Below, one piece after another: positions 15,147-22,358 of a stretch of 37,318 bases of DNA (position 1 is its first letter; the number at the start of each line of letters is the position of its first letter). The position numbers and the translations under genes were made by a program. Source of the stretch: an uncultured Bacteroidota bacterium (GTDB lineage Bacteria; Bacteroidota; Bacteroidia; Chitinophagales; Chitinophagaceae); contig CAIVEW010000029.1 in NCBI GenBank assembly GCA_903905065.1, positions 1-37,318 of the forward strand. The letters are read 5' to 3'. The notes under the pieces were generated by a model. It was not told where the DNA came from. It was given only the letters and a program-made list of their open reading frames with translations, and did no database searches.

Positions 15147-17609
15147 CTAGTTTTTTATAAGCCTTTCCCCCGTTTTGCGTACTCCTGATTCATCAAATAA
15201 TTCAATAAGATAGATTCCACGCTCCAACTGGCTAATGTCAATGGCAGTGGCGTCTTTTTGCGTCATAATTATTTTCCCTTCAATACCTGTTATCATCACA
15301 TTGAGCTTTTCCGAGCATTGTACATGCACTATGTTGTTCGCAGGATTTGGATATATCTTTATTTCATCACTATTGATTATACCAGGCGCTGACAGATAAA
15401 ATGCCTGTGAATATGCAACGCAACCATTGCTATCAATGACACGTACGGTATAGCCCAGGTTGGAGTACGCGGCAATGCTATAGGAAGTAGCACCAAAAAT
15501 TGGCGTCCCATTAATATACCACTGGTAGTATGCATAAGTGGTCAACGTGCTTAAGGTAGTTCCATCAAAATAAATGACCGGTACAGGCGCACTATTGGCA
15601 GAGACATGTATGGCTGCAGTTGTTGTGTTACATCCCCCGGGCATATCCACGGAACAAGAATATAGACCTGTTGTAGTAGCTGTATAAGTGCTTGAATTTG
15701 ACCCTGTGATTGGTATACCATTACGATTCCATTGGTACAATGCCCCCGATACAGCACCTACAGATAACACGACATTGACGGCACCGCAGGAACTAGTATC
15801 TCCAGACACAACGGTAATCACAGGAGTAGCTGTGCTAATGGTCGTTACCGTTGATGTAGCAGCGCATCCGAAAGAAGTTGTTACAAGGACAGTAAAATCG
15901 CCGGCTGCACTTGCATAATAATATGAATTGGTGGCTCCCCCGATCGCGGCACCGCCGTTGTACCACTGGTAAGTATACCCCACCCCCGGCATTGTGCTGA
16001 GCATTACGCTATCTCCGGGACAAATAGTTGCCGGCCCGGATAATAAAACTGTGGTCACCGGCAAAGGGTTCACCACAACTGGGAACGTGGCTGAAGTGGC
16101 GGTGCACCCGAATGTATTTGAGACCACGACATAATAATCACCAGATGTTAATGCCGTATAAGAATCATCCGTAGCACCAGATATTGGGCCGCCGATGTCA
16201 TACCACTGATAGGTGTTACCTGGACCCGTTGCACAAGTCAGTTTAACATTGCCACCCATGCAAAAAGACAATGGGCCTGATGCTGTGGTTGTAACCACCG
16301 GCACGGGGTTAACCGTAACGGCAATTCCGGAAACAGTGGTACCAGAACACCCTGCCGGAGTGGTAATAGTGATAAAGTAAGTACCAGCCGTGCCGGCCGT
16401 GTAAGAGGCATCCGTTGCACCTGAAATTGCTGTGGTACCATTATACCATTGATAGGTGTCTCCAGCCCCCGGAGCAGTGGCGCTGAGGACTACATTGGCG
16501 CCGGAACATATTGTAGTGGATCCGGAAGCGGTGATCGTGGCAACAGGTGTAGGGCTGATCGTTACCGCTGAAACAATTGATGTATTGCTGCAGCCGCTGG
16601 AATTGTAAACCACTACCGTATAATTTCCCGCAGTAGTAGCGGTATAGTTAATGTTCGTGGCACCTGTTATCAGTGAGGTTCCATCATACCACTGGTAGGT
16701 ATATCCCGCTCCGGAAGAAGCTGTGAGCGTCACAGAACCTCCCGGACAAAAAGATAACGGTCCCGATGCGGTCACGACCGCCGCCGGCAGTGGGTTAACT
16801 GAAACAGTCACAGTCGTGCTATCCTTGCATCCGGCACTGGTAGTGCCAACAACAGTGTATACGGTAGTAGAAGCAGGTGTTGCTATTACAGACGCACCGG
16901 TGCTTGCGGACAGGCCTGCTGCGGTTTCCCAGGCATATGTTCCCCCGACGCCGGCGCCAGAGGCGGATAATGAAACACCGGCGCCACCACTGCAAAAACT
17001 GCCGGAAGGAGGTGTCACGGATATAGAGGGCGGAATGCACGCGGAAACTACCGTTCCGGTGAGGCTTACGTTATCATACCTGAAAGTACTTGACCCGCCA
17101 TGTGTTCCTCCACTGAAAGTCGATGCCAGGACAATATTGCCAGTGATCCCTGCTATTGAAAAAGGAGGTACCACTACAGTGTACCAGGTAGACGCGGTGC
17201 TTGCGCTGCCTGTATAGATCAGGGTTCCATTCAGGGTAATAGCAATGAAATTATAACTGGTACTTGTGGAGCGATAGTCAAACTGCAATCCTGTCACCGT
17301 GGCTGTATATCCGGGGTCAACAGGCAGCGTCAGTGTCCAGGTAGTTGTAGTTGCTGTTGCAGGTTGCAGTGCCATTGATGTCGCGGCAGTCGGCGCATTA
17401 CCGGTGAAAGTCACAAATGAACCATCTGTGCTCCAAGTGGAGCCAGCAATATTAAGATTGGGATCACCGGTAGCGCCACCCGTAAACGAAGTGGTTCCTG
17501 CGATACCACCGCCCTCAAAACCATTAGAGTATATTACCTGGGCACTGGCCGTACCAAAACTAATGGCACAGTAAAGCACGAAAATTGCGAAACGTAGGAT
17601 TTGCTTCAT
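15147..17609 (-). CDS. Large secreted Ig-like-repeat protein with T9SS sorting domain
   Basis: 820 residues from the ATG at 17609, chosen because it starts a perfect signal peptide (MKQILRFAIFVLYCAISF, ending before ASAQ) and sits 21 bp from a promoter element. A further 13 in-frame codons upstream lack this logic. Residues ~15-190 form a jelly-roll-like domain with a conserved FEGGG start. Then come tandem Ig/PKD-like repeats, each with a YQWY motif, and a C-terminal Por domain (IKIYPNPANNIVHV; LERGIYLIELF). This is probably a long surface adhesin or matrix protein exported by the T9SS. Confidence 0.88.
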   Translation of the reverse strand: MKQILRFAIFVLYCAISFGTASAQVIYSNGFEGGGIAGTTSFTGGATGDPNLNIAGSTWSTDGSFVTFTGNAPTAATSMALQPATATTTTWTLTLPVDPGYTATVTGLQFDYRSTSTSYNFIAITLNGTLIYTGSASTASTWYTVVVPPFSIAGITGNIVLASTFSGGTHGGSSTFRYDNVSLTGTVVSACIPPSISVTPPSGSFCSGGAGVSLSASGAGVGGTYAWETAAGLSASTGASVIATPASTTVYTVVGTTSAGCKDSTTVTVSVNPLPAAVVTASGPLSFCPGGSVTLTASSGAGYTYQWYDGTSLITGATNINYTATTAGNYTVVVYNSSGCSNTSIVSAVTISPTPVATITASGSTTICSGANVVLSATAPGAGDTYQWYNGTTAISGATDASYTAGTAGTYFITITTPAGCSGTTVSGIAVTVNPVPVVTTTASGPLSFCMGGNVKLTCATGPGNTYQWYDIGGPISGATDDSYTALTSGDYYVVVSNTFGCTATSATFPVVVNPLPVTTVLLSGPATICPGDSVMLSTMPGVGYTYQWYNGGAAIGGATNSYYYASAAGDFTVLVTTSFGCAATSTVTTISTATPVITVVSGDTSSCGAVNVVLSVGAVSGALYQWNRNGIPITGSNSSTYTATTTGLYSCSVDMPGGCNTTTAAIHVSANSAPVPVIYFDGTTLSTLTTYAYYQWYINGTPIFGATSYSIAAYSNLGYTVRVIDSNGCVAYSQAFYLSAPGIINSDEIKIYPNPANNIVHVQCSEKLNVMITGIEGKIIMTQKDATAIDISQLERGIYLIELFDESGVRKTGERLIKN
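15500..16800 (-). repeat. Tandem Ig-like repeat units within the T9SS adhesin gene
   Basis: The coding core for YQWY recurs near 16690, 16445, 16205, 15963, 15730 and 15520, that is every 210-246 bp. Units are diverged at the DNA level but share the frame: xCxGxxVxLs, then YQWYxxGxxIxGAT, then YTAxxxGxYxVxVxxxxGC. This is coding repetition, not a mobile or CRISPR repeat. Confidence 0.8.
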
Positions 17610-17630
17610 GGGAGGAATTTTACTAAGACG

Positions 17631-17638
17631 CAAAACTA
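17631..17638 (-). promoter_or_regulatory. Promoter -7 element for the Ig-repeat T9SS gene
   Basis: On the minus strand TAGTTTTG matches TAnnTTTG and lies 21 bp before the ATG at 17609. A TTTG lies 15 bp further upstream (17654-17657), which is shorter than the usual spacing. Confidence 0.4.
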
Positions 17639-17707
17639 TTCTCCGCATATAACCAAAATATAATGCTTCCGTTAGGGAAATATTATCTAATTGTTTCTCA
17701 GCGGATG

Positions 17708-18433
17708 CTACCCCTCCATAATATCCCTGATAACTACAGATGCCAATGTAGCACCAAAAGTAGCCGGCAGATAAGACATGGTACCGTAGGCTGACTTCTT
17801 AAAGTTGCTGCCGTCAGTAAGCATAAGCGACTCTTTATCATTCTCTTCAGGAGAGAACACCACTTTTACCCCCTTTCTTATTCCATCACCTTTCAGTTGC
17901 TTGCGTATCTGTTGTGCAAAAGGACAGTTGTATGTTTTGGAAATGTCGGACACCTCTAGTTGTGTCGGGTCCATTTTACCGCCAGCACCCATGGAACTCA
18001 CCAGGCGCAGGCCTTTAGCGTAGGCAGCTTTTATCAGCGTAAGTTTCGGTGTAATACTGTCTATAGCGTCAACGACATAGTCAAGTCGGGCATTCAGTAA
18101 TTCATCCACTTTTTCCGGCATTATAAAATCCTTTACTACATGCAGTTGCAGCTCCGGATTTATCTGCATAAGGCGGTCGCCCATAATATCGGCCTTACTT
18201 TGACCATGAGTTGTGAAAAGTGCCGGGAGTTGCCGGTTTCGGTTGCTCGGATCAACTTTGTCGCCATCCACTATAGTCATCTCACCTATTCCGGAACGAG
18301 CAATAAATTCCGCCGCAAAAGACCCAACGCCTCCCAGGCCCACTACCATAATGTGGGCATTCATCAACCTCTTTAGCCTATCTTTCCCTATCAGTAGTTC
18401 TGTGCGCGAAAGCCAGGCGGTATCTGTCATCAT
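17708..18433 (-). CDS. tcdA: tRNA threonylcarbamoyladenosine dehydratase (TcdA/YgdL family)
   Basis: 241 residues, close to the family's usual 250-270. It is an E1-like ThiF fold with the nucleotide loop VVGLGGVGSFAAE, the acid VDGDKVDPSNRNRQ and SKADIMGDRLMQINP. TcdA uses ATP to cyclise t6A37 in tRNA into ct6A. In E. coli the sulphur relay protein CsdE assists; no such partner is next to it here. Its ATG overlaps the TGA of the TatD-like gene by 4 bp, so the two are coupled. Confidence 0.92.
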   Translation of the reverse strand: MMTDTAWLSRTELLIGKDRLKRLMNAHIMVVGLGGVGSFAAEFIARSGIGEMTIVDGDKVDPSNRNRQLPALFTTHGQSKADIMGDRLMQINPELQLHVVKDFIMPEKVDELLNARLDYVVDAIDSITPKLTLIKAAYAKGLRLVSSMGAGGKMDPTQLEVSDISKTYNCPFAQQIRKQLKGDGIRKGVKVVFSPEENDKESLMLTDGSNFKKSAYGTMSYLPATFGATLASVVIRDIMEG

Positions 18434-19083
18434 TTGCTGTACTTAAAAACTGTGGTGAAATTTTGTTGCAGTTGCAAAATAACCGCTTCTATTGTAATTT
18501 CCCGTATTGCCGCCGCAGCCCGGTAGATATCCTCAATTCCAACTTCTGCATTATCTGTTTCGAGAAAAAACCGATCAGCCGGGATATGCTTTAGTGCCTG
18601 CGTCGCGGGCGACTCGCCGTTTGTGATGGCGGTTCCAAACGAAAGATACATTCTGCGTGCTATGAGCTTCTCCGCAATAACGTTTTTTTTATTGAACCCA
18701 TGAACGATAACCGGAACCGCAGGCGTGTGCTTGTCAAGAAGACTAAGCAGTTCGTCAAATGCCCGGACACAATGTATGATCAAGGGTTTGTTTAGTTTGT
18801 TCGCTAATTCTATTTGCCGTATGAATAAGCTCACCTGCAATTCCCAGTCTGTGCGGCACAGTTTATCCAGGCCGCACTCGCCTATCGCCAGCACATTTGG
18901 TAACCCAGCGAATTGCTCCAGTTCTTTCAATAGTTGCTCATGATCTTCCAGGTACCATGGATGCAAGCCGAGGCTGCACACTACCCCAGACGAAGCTTGC
19001 ATGAAGTCGCCATAGAGACTGCGAATGGAAACCGTCGATTCAGCATCTTTGTTGAGATGATGGGTATGGATGTTGTAGTACAA
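18430..19083 (-). CDS. TatD-family metal-dependent hydrolase
   Basis: 217 residues if it starts at the TTG at 19083, which places the metal motif HTHH at residues 5-8, as TatD proteins begin. The frame extends to another TTG at 19122 and has no ATG in front, so the start is uncertain. Other TatD signs are LGLHPWY, GECGLDKL, PLIIHCVRAFDELL, VIVHGFNKK and the final Asp in FLETDNAEVGI. The family includes metal-dependent DNases and hydrolases. It is upstream of and overlaps tcdA. Confidence 0.85.
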   Translation of the reverse strand: MYYNIHTHHLNKDAESTVSIRSLYGDFMQASSGVVCSLGLHPWYLEDHEQLLKELEQFAGLPNVLAIGECGLDKLCRTDWELQVSLFIRQIELANKLNKPLIIHCVRAFDELLSLLDKHTPAVPVIVHGFNKKNVIAEKLIARRMYLSFGTAITNGESPATQALKHIPADRFFLETDNAEVGIEDIYRAAAAIREITIEAVILQLQQNFTTVFKYSK

Positions 19084-19191
19084 TTTTTGAATGACTCTGG
19101 TAAACAGATTATTTGCATGCAAATTTATCGATTATTGAGCTCATCGGCATCGATTCTATCTTAATGATGTGAACTAGCTGTTTATCAGAAT

Positions 19192-19210
19192 TGCGCTCAG
19201 TGGCAGCGCA
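19192..19210. other. Inverted repeat in the TatD-TspO intergenic region
   Basis: TGCGCT (19192-19197), 7-nt loop, AGCGCA (19205-19210), followed by TTTT on the plus strand. It lies in the intergenic region before tspO, with no plus-strand gene upstream. Its role is unclear; the rest of 19123-19332 shows nothing I can support. Confidence 0.25.
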
Positions 19211-19332
19211 TTTTAAACAAATCAGCAAATGAAAAAAAACTTTAACCGGGCAATGGAAAAAGGGAACGTAATTTAGATGATAGGCATGATAAAAAGTCTA
19301 TCTTGACCTTGGCAAAGCAAATGCTTCGATAA

Positions 19333-19800
19333 ATGCAAAAAATAACAAAGTTAATTGGCTGCCTTTTCCTGACCTTACTGACAGGCGGTATATCGGGCTG
19401 GTTTACGGTCAGCTCTATTGCGACCTGGTACGCCACGCTGCACAAGCCGTCATTCAACCCTCCAAATTATCTGTTCGGGCCAGTTTGGACCGTACTCTAT
19501 ATACTCATGGGCATATCCTTTTTCCTAATCTTGCAACAGCCACTAACTGATCAGCGCAAGAAGGCCACAAGGATATTCATTATACAGCTGGCACTGAATT
19601 TTTTCTGGAGCATCATCTTTTTTAATTTTCACCTTCTGGGCATTGCGTTGATTGAAATATTGGTCATGTGGTTTTCTATACTACTCATGATAATTAGTTT
19701 TCACCAGGTCAACAAATTGACTTCATTGATACAACTACCTTATCTATGTTGGGTATCGTTTGCTACTGTATTAAACGCAGGTATTTTGTACCTGAACTAA
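19333..19800 (+). CDS. tspO: TspO/MBR family protein
   Basis: 155 residues with five transmembrane helices, the family norm. Diagnostic parts are GGISGWFTVSSIATWYATLH, KPSFNPPNYLFGPVWTVLYI, and LNFFWSIIFF. TspO proteins bind tetrapyrroles and steroids and affect stress and porphyrin handling. It is followed 46 bp later by a flavin-dependent oxidoreductase; a functional tie is not evident. Confidence 0.93.
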   Translation: MQKITKLIGCLFLTLLTGGISGWFTVSSIATWYATLHKPSFNPPNYLFGPVWTVLYILMGISFFLILQQPLTDQRKKATRIFIIQLALNFFWSIIFFNFHLLGIALIEILVMWFSILLMIISFHQVNKLTSLIQLPYLCWVSFATVLNAGILYLN

Positions 19801-19846
19801 TTTATATTGTTCAGGCAATTCAAGAAAAATTTAGGAACTTTCGAGC

Positions 19847-20878
19847 ATGGAATTAGGTATCAGTACATTTGGAGAAATACCCATTGAGCATATTTCGGGA
19901 AATGCGGTGGCTGCGCAAAAGCGAATCAGTGAACTGATAGAAGAAGCGGTACTAGCCGACGAGTTGGGGTTAGATGTGTTTGCGCTCGGCGAGCATCACC
20001 GTCCCGATTATGTAATATCGGCGCCGGAAATGGTATTGGCCGCAATCGCTTCTGTTACTAAACGTATAAGGCTAACCAGTGCTGTTACCGTGCTTAGCTC
20101 GGCAGACCCGGTTCGGGTTTTCCAAAACTTTGCTACCCTTGACCTTATCTCAAAAGGAAGAGCGGAAATAATGGCGGGCAGAGGGTCTTTTATAGAATCC
20201 TTCCCACTATTCGGTTACAACCTGGATGATTATGATGAACTGTTCATTGAAAAACTGGACCTGCTGCTAAATATCAACAGTAACGAAATAGTTTTCTCTG
20301 AGGGCCATCACCGGCCCTCAATAGATGGGCTGGGCGTATATCCCAGACCATACCAGGAGAAATTACCAGTATGGCTAGCGGTAGGCGGCACACCATCGTC
20401 CGTGGTGAGGGCCGGCAGCCTCAACCTGCCACTTACTATCGCCATCCTAGGTGGGCAGCCGGCACAGTTTGTGCAATTGACAGACCTTTACCGCAAAGCT
20501 GCCGCCAAAGTCGGCCATGACACAGGCAAACTGCAACTGTGCATTAACCAGCACATGTATATTGCAGATTCTTCTGAACAGGCCGCAGACGAATTCTGGC
20601 CCACTTATAGCACGCTGATGAATAGGGTTGGCAAAGAAAGGGGCTGGTCTCCTATGAGCAGGGAGCAGTTTGAATATCTTCGCTCACCCGGCGGCCCGCT
20701 GCTAGTGGGAAGTGCACAGGAAGTGGCGGACAAAATAGTTGCCGAGCACAAACTATTCGGGAATACCCGCTTCCTTTCACAGACAATAGCCGGGGAGATA
20801 CCCCATAGTAAGTTGCTGCACTCTATAAAGCTTTTTGGTAGCGAAGTGGCACCAATGGTAAGAAATGCGATAGATTAA
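19847..20878 (+). CDS. LLM-class (luciferase-like) flavin-dependent oxidoreductase
   Basis: 343 residues, a typical single-domain luciferase-like TIM barrel. It has MELGISTFGE at the start, GLDVFALGEHHRPDY, RIRLTSAVTVLSSADPVRV, GRAEIMAGRGS and LPVWLAVGGTPSS, all characteristic of the group. These enzymes use reduced FMN or F420; the substrate cannot be told from sequence. It is codirectional with tspO. Confidence 0.92.
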   Translation: MELGISTFGEIPIEHISGNAVAAQKRISELIEEAVLADELGLDVFALGEHHRPDYVISAPEMVLAAIASVTKRIRLTSAVTVLSSADPVRVFQNFATLDLISKGRAEIMAGRGSFIESFPLFGYNLDDYDELFIEKLDLLLNINSNEIVFSEGHHRPSIDGLGVYPRPYQEKLPVWLAVGGTPSSVVRAGSLNLPLTIAILGGQPAQFVQLTDLYRKAAAKVGHDTGKLQLCINQHMYIADSSEQAADEFWPTYSTLMNRVGKERGWSPMSREQFEYLRSPGGPLLVGSAQEVADKIVAEHKLFGNTRFLSQTIAGEIPHSKLLHSIKLFGSEVAPMVRNAID

Positions 20879-20921
20879 GCGCCGCCTGTAAAGGTTTGAC
20901 AACACGCGTAACGCCTGCCTG

Positions 20922-21893
20922 CTACCTTATTTTTGCCGCATCAACTTGCTGGGGGTTGCCCATCTTGCCAGACTGATAATCGCTGATGCATTTTCTGATC
21001 TCGTCCTCAGTGTTCATCACAAAAGGGCCATAGGCGAATACAGGTTCGTTGTGCGGTTTACCACCCAGCAATAGTATCTCCGATTCCCCTTCACTGAAAA
21101 TATTTACAAGATTTTCACCGCGGTCATAAAGCGCCACCTGGTTTTGGTCTATCTCTTTTCTGCCTTCGGTTTCTATTTTCCCTTTGATAACATAGATGAA
21201 AGCATTGTGCTGGGGATCGGTGGGTATACTTAGTTTTGCCCCGGCGTTCAGGTTGATGTGAAAATAAAAGACAGGGAACAAAGTTTCTACTTTCGATTTC
21301 GTGCCAAACAATTCACCCATTACGACGTTGGCAGAGAAATGTGGTTCTTTGATCCTGGCCATTTTCCCTGGGTGAAACACTTCTGTGGCGGGTGCTACCT
21401 GCTTGTATTTCGATGGCATGTTCAGCCATATCTGGAAACCATGATACAGGCCGCCGTCATCGTAGAGGCCCTGCCCTGTTTCCTCCATATGTATCGCCCC
21501 ACGGCCGGATGTGAACATCATGAAGTCTCCCTTAGCGATTTGCAGGTCATAATTGAGACTATCCCGATGGTGACCGTTGCCCGATAGAAAATAAGTAGTG
21601 GGGATAATACCTGCGTGGGGGTGCGCATCTACCCGCAACGGCTTCTGCCTTGGGTCTATCTTTACCGGGCCAAATTCGTCAAAGAAAACATATGGCGATA
21701 CATAATCGTTATGATCGCCCGCAAAGGAACGGAGTACAGGCAATGTGCCAACCATTGTTTTATTCGCGCTTATTACCTGGTAGACTTTCCTCCCTTTTCC
21801 ATCCAGCAGGCCAGAGGCTGCCTTCAACACATTTGGAAAGGCAATTGATGCGCCAATGATGGCCGAACCCTTGATAAACTCGCTGCGTTTCAT
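20922..21893 (-). CDS. Pirin family protein with N-terminal export signal
   Basis: 323 residues from the ATG at 21893. In-frame ATG 21902 and TTG 21914 are less likely. The first 25 residues (MKRSEFIKGSAIIGASIAF) look like a Tat-like signal with Lys-Arg instead of Arg-Arg, so the protein is probably periplasmic, unlike most pirins. The pirin cupin is clear: metal ligands HPH in DAHPHAG, then HHRDS, and IHMEE with His and Glu. Bacterial pirins include quercetinase-like dioxygenases. A C-terminal pirin cupin (EPVFAYGPFVMNTEDEIR) completes the family. Confidence 0.88.
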   Translation of the reverse strand: MKRSEFIKGSAIIGASIAFPNVLKAASGLLDGKGRKVYQVISANKTMVGTLPVLRSFAGDHNDYVSPYVFFDEFGPVKIDPRQKPLRVDAHPHAGIIPTTYFLSGNGHHRDSLNYDLQIAKGDFMMFTSGRGAIHMEETGQGLYDDGGLYHGFQIWLNMPSKYKQVAPATEVFHPGKMARIKEPHFSANVVMGELFGTKSKVETLFPVFYFHINLNAGAKLSIPTDPQHNAFIYVIKGKIETEGRKEIDQNQVALYDRGENLVNIFSEGESEILLLGGKPHNEPVFAYGPFVMNTEDEIRKCISDYQSGKMGNPQQVDAAKIR

Positions 21894-21935
21894 GAAGTTC
21901 ATTTTAAGCAACATTCAGAAATAAGCCCGAAGTGC

Positions 21936-22310
21936 TTACTGCTTCATGTAGGTTTCACCCTTAAAGATTATTTTACTTCCATCTTCTGAAATCGTAAGCG
22001 GCGTAACGCCAAATCCGAAATCGACCATTATCTTATTGCCTTTTCCTGAAGTGACCGTATAGCGTTTGTTGCCACTCTCGTCCTTTTTCTCAGTATAGGT
22101 ATTCACAATGATAAACTCCTTGTCTTTGTATATCTCTATCAAATGGTTTGGGTCGTGGATGTCTTTCCAATGTCCGAAAAACGCCGCTTTCACTTCAGGA
22201 GGAGTGGCTTTAACTTCGTTAGTCTGACCGTACGACCGTCCGAAACTGCCTACCGCCAGAACGGTCATCAAAGCAGCTAAGAAAAATGTGCCAGTGAATT
22301 TATTTTTCAA
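21936..22310 (-). CDS. Small secreted protein, lipocalin-like in size
   Basis: 124 residues, start TTG at 22310. It has an immediate Lys-rich n-region, a hydrophobic stretch and a cut near GRSYGQ. The mature ~100 residues are beta-rich (GHWKDIHDPNHLIEIYKDKE; ISEDGSKIIFKG), resembling small proteins that test for a residual-structure lipocalin fold; no family is certain. A promoter element lies 29 bp upstream. It precedes the pirin gene by 42 bp on the same strand, so they may be cotranscribed. Confidence 0.65.
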   Translation of the reverse strand: MKNKFTGTFFLAALMTVLAVGSFGRSYGQTNEVKATPPEVKAAFFGHWKDIHDPNHLIEIYKDKEFIIVNTYTEKKDESGNKRYTVTSGKGNKIMVDFGFGVTPLTISEDGSKIIFKGETYMKQ

Positions 22311-22339
22311 TGTATTTTATTTTTTAAAAACAGATCACG

Positions 22340-22347
22340 CAAAGTTA
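22340..22347 (-). promoter_or_regulatory. Promoter -7 element for the small secreted protein
   Basis: Minus-strand TAACTTTG matches TAnnTTTG and lies 29 bp before the TTG start at 22310, in the 48-bp gap after the BNR gene. No clear -33 TTTG was found. Confidence 0.4.
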
Positions 22348-22358
22348 TATTTTTTTAC

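Noticed and set aside
15500..16800. Regularly spaced repeat considered as a CRISPR-like or mobile repeat
   Set aside because: Spacing of 210-246 bp, diverged units and conserved reading frame show that these are Ig-like protein repeats.
16723..17217. Long open frame (164 codons) on the plus strand inside the T9SS adhesin gene
   Set aside because: It lies antisense to the Ig-repeat protein; biased Thr/Ser/Val/Gly codons keep the other strand open. No start context or domain is seen.
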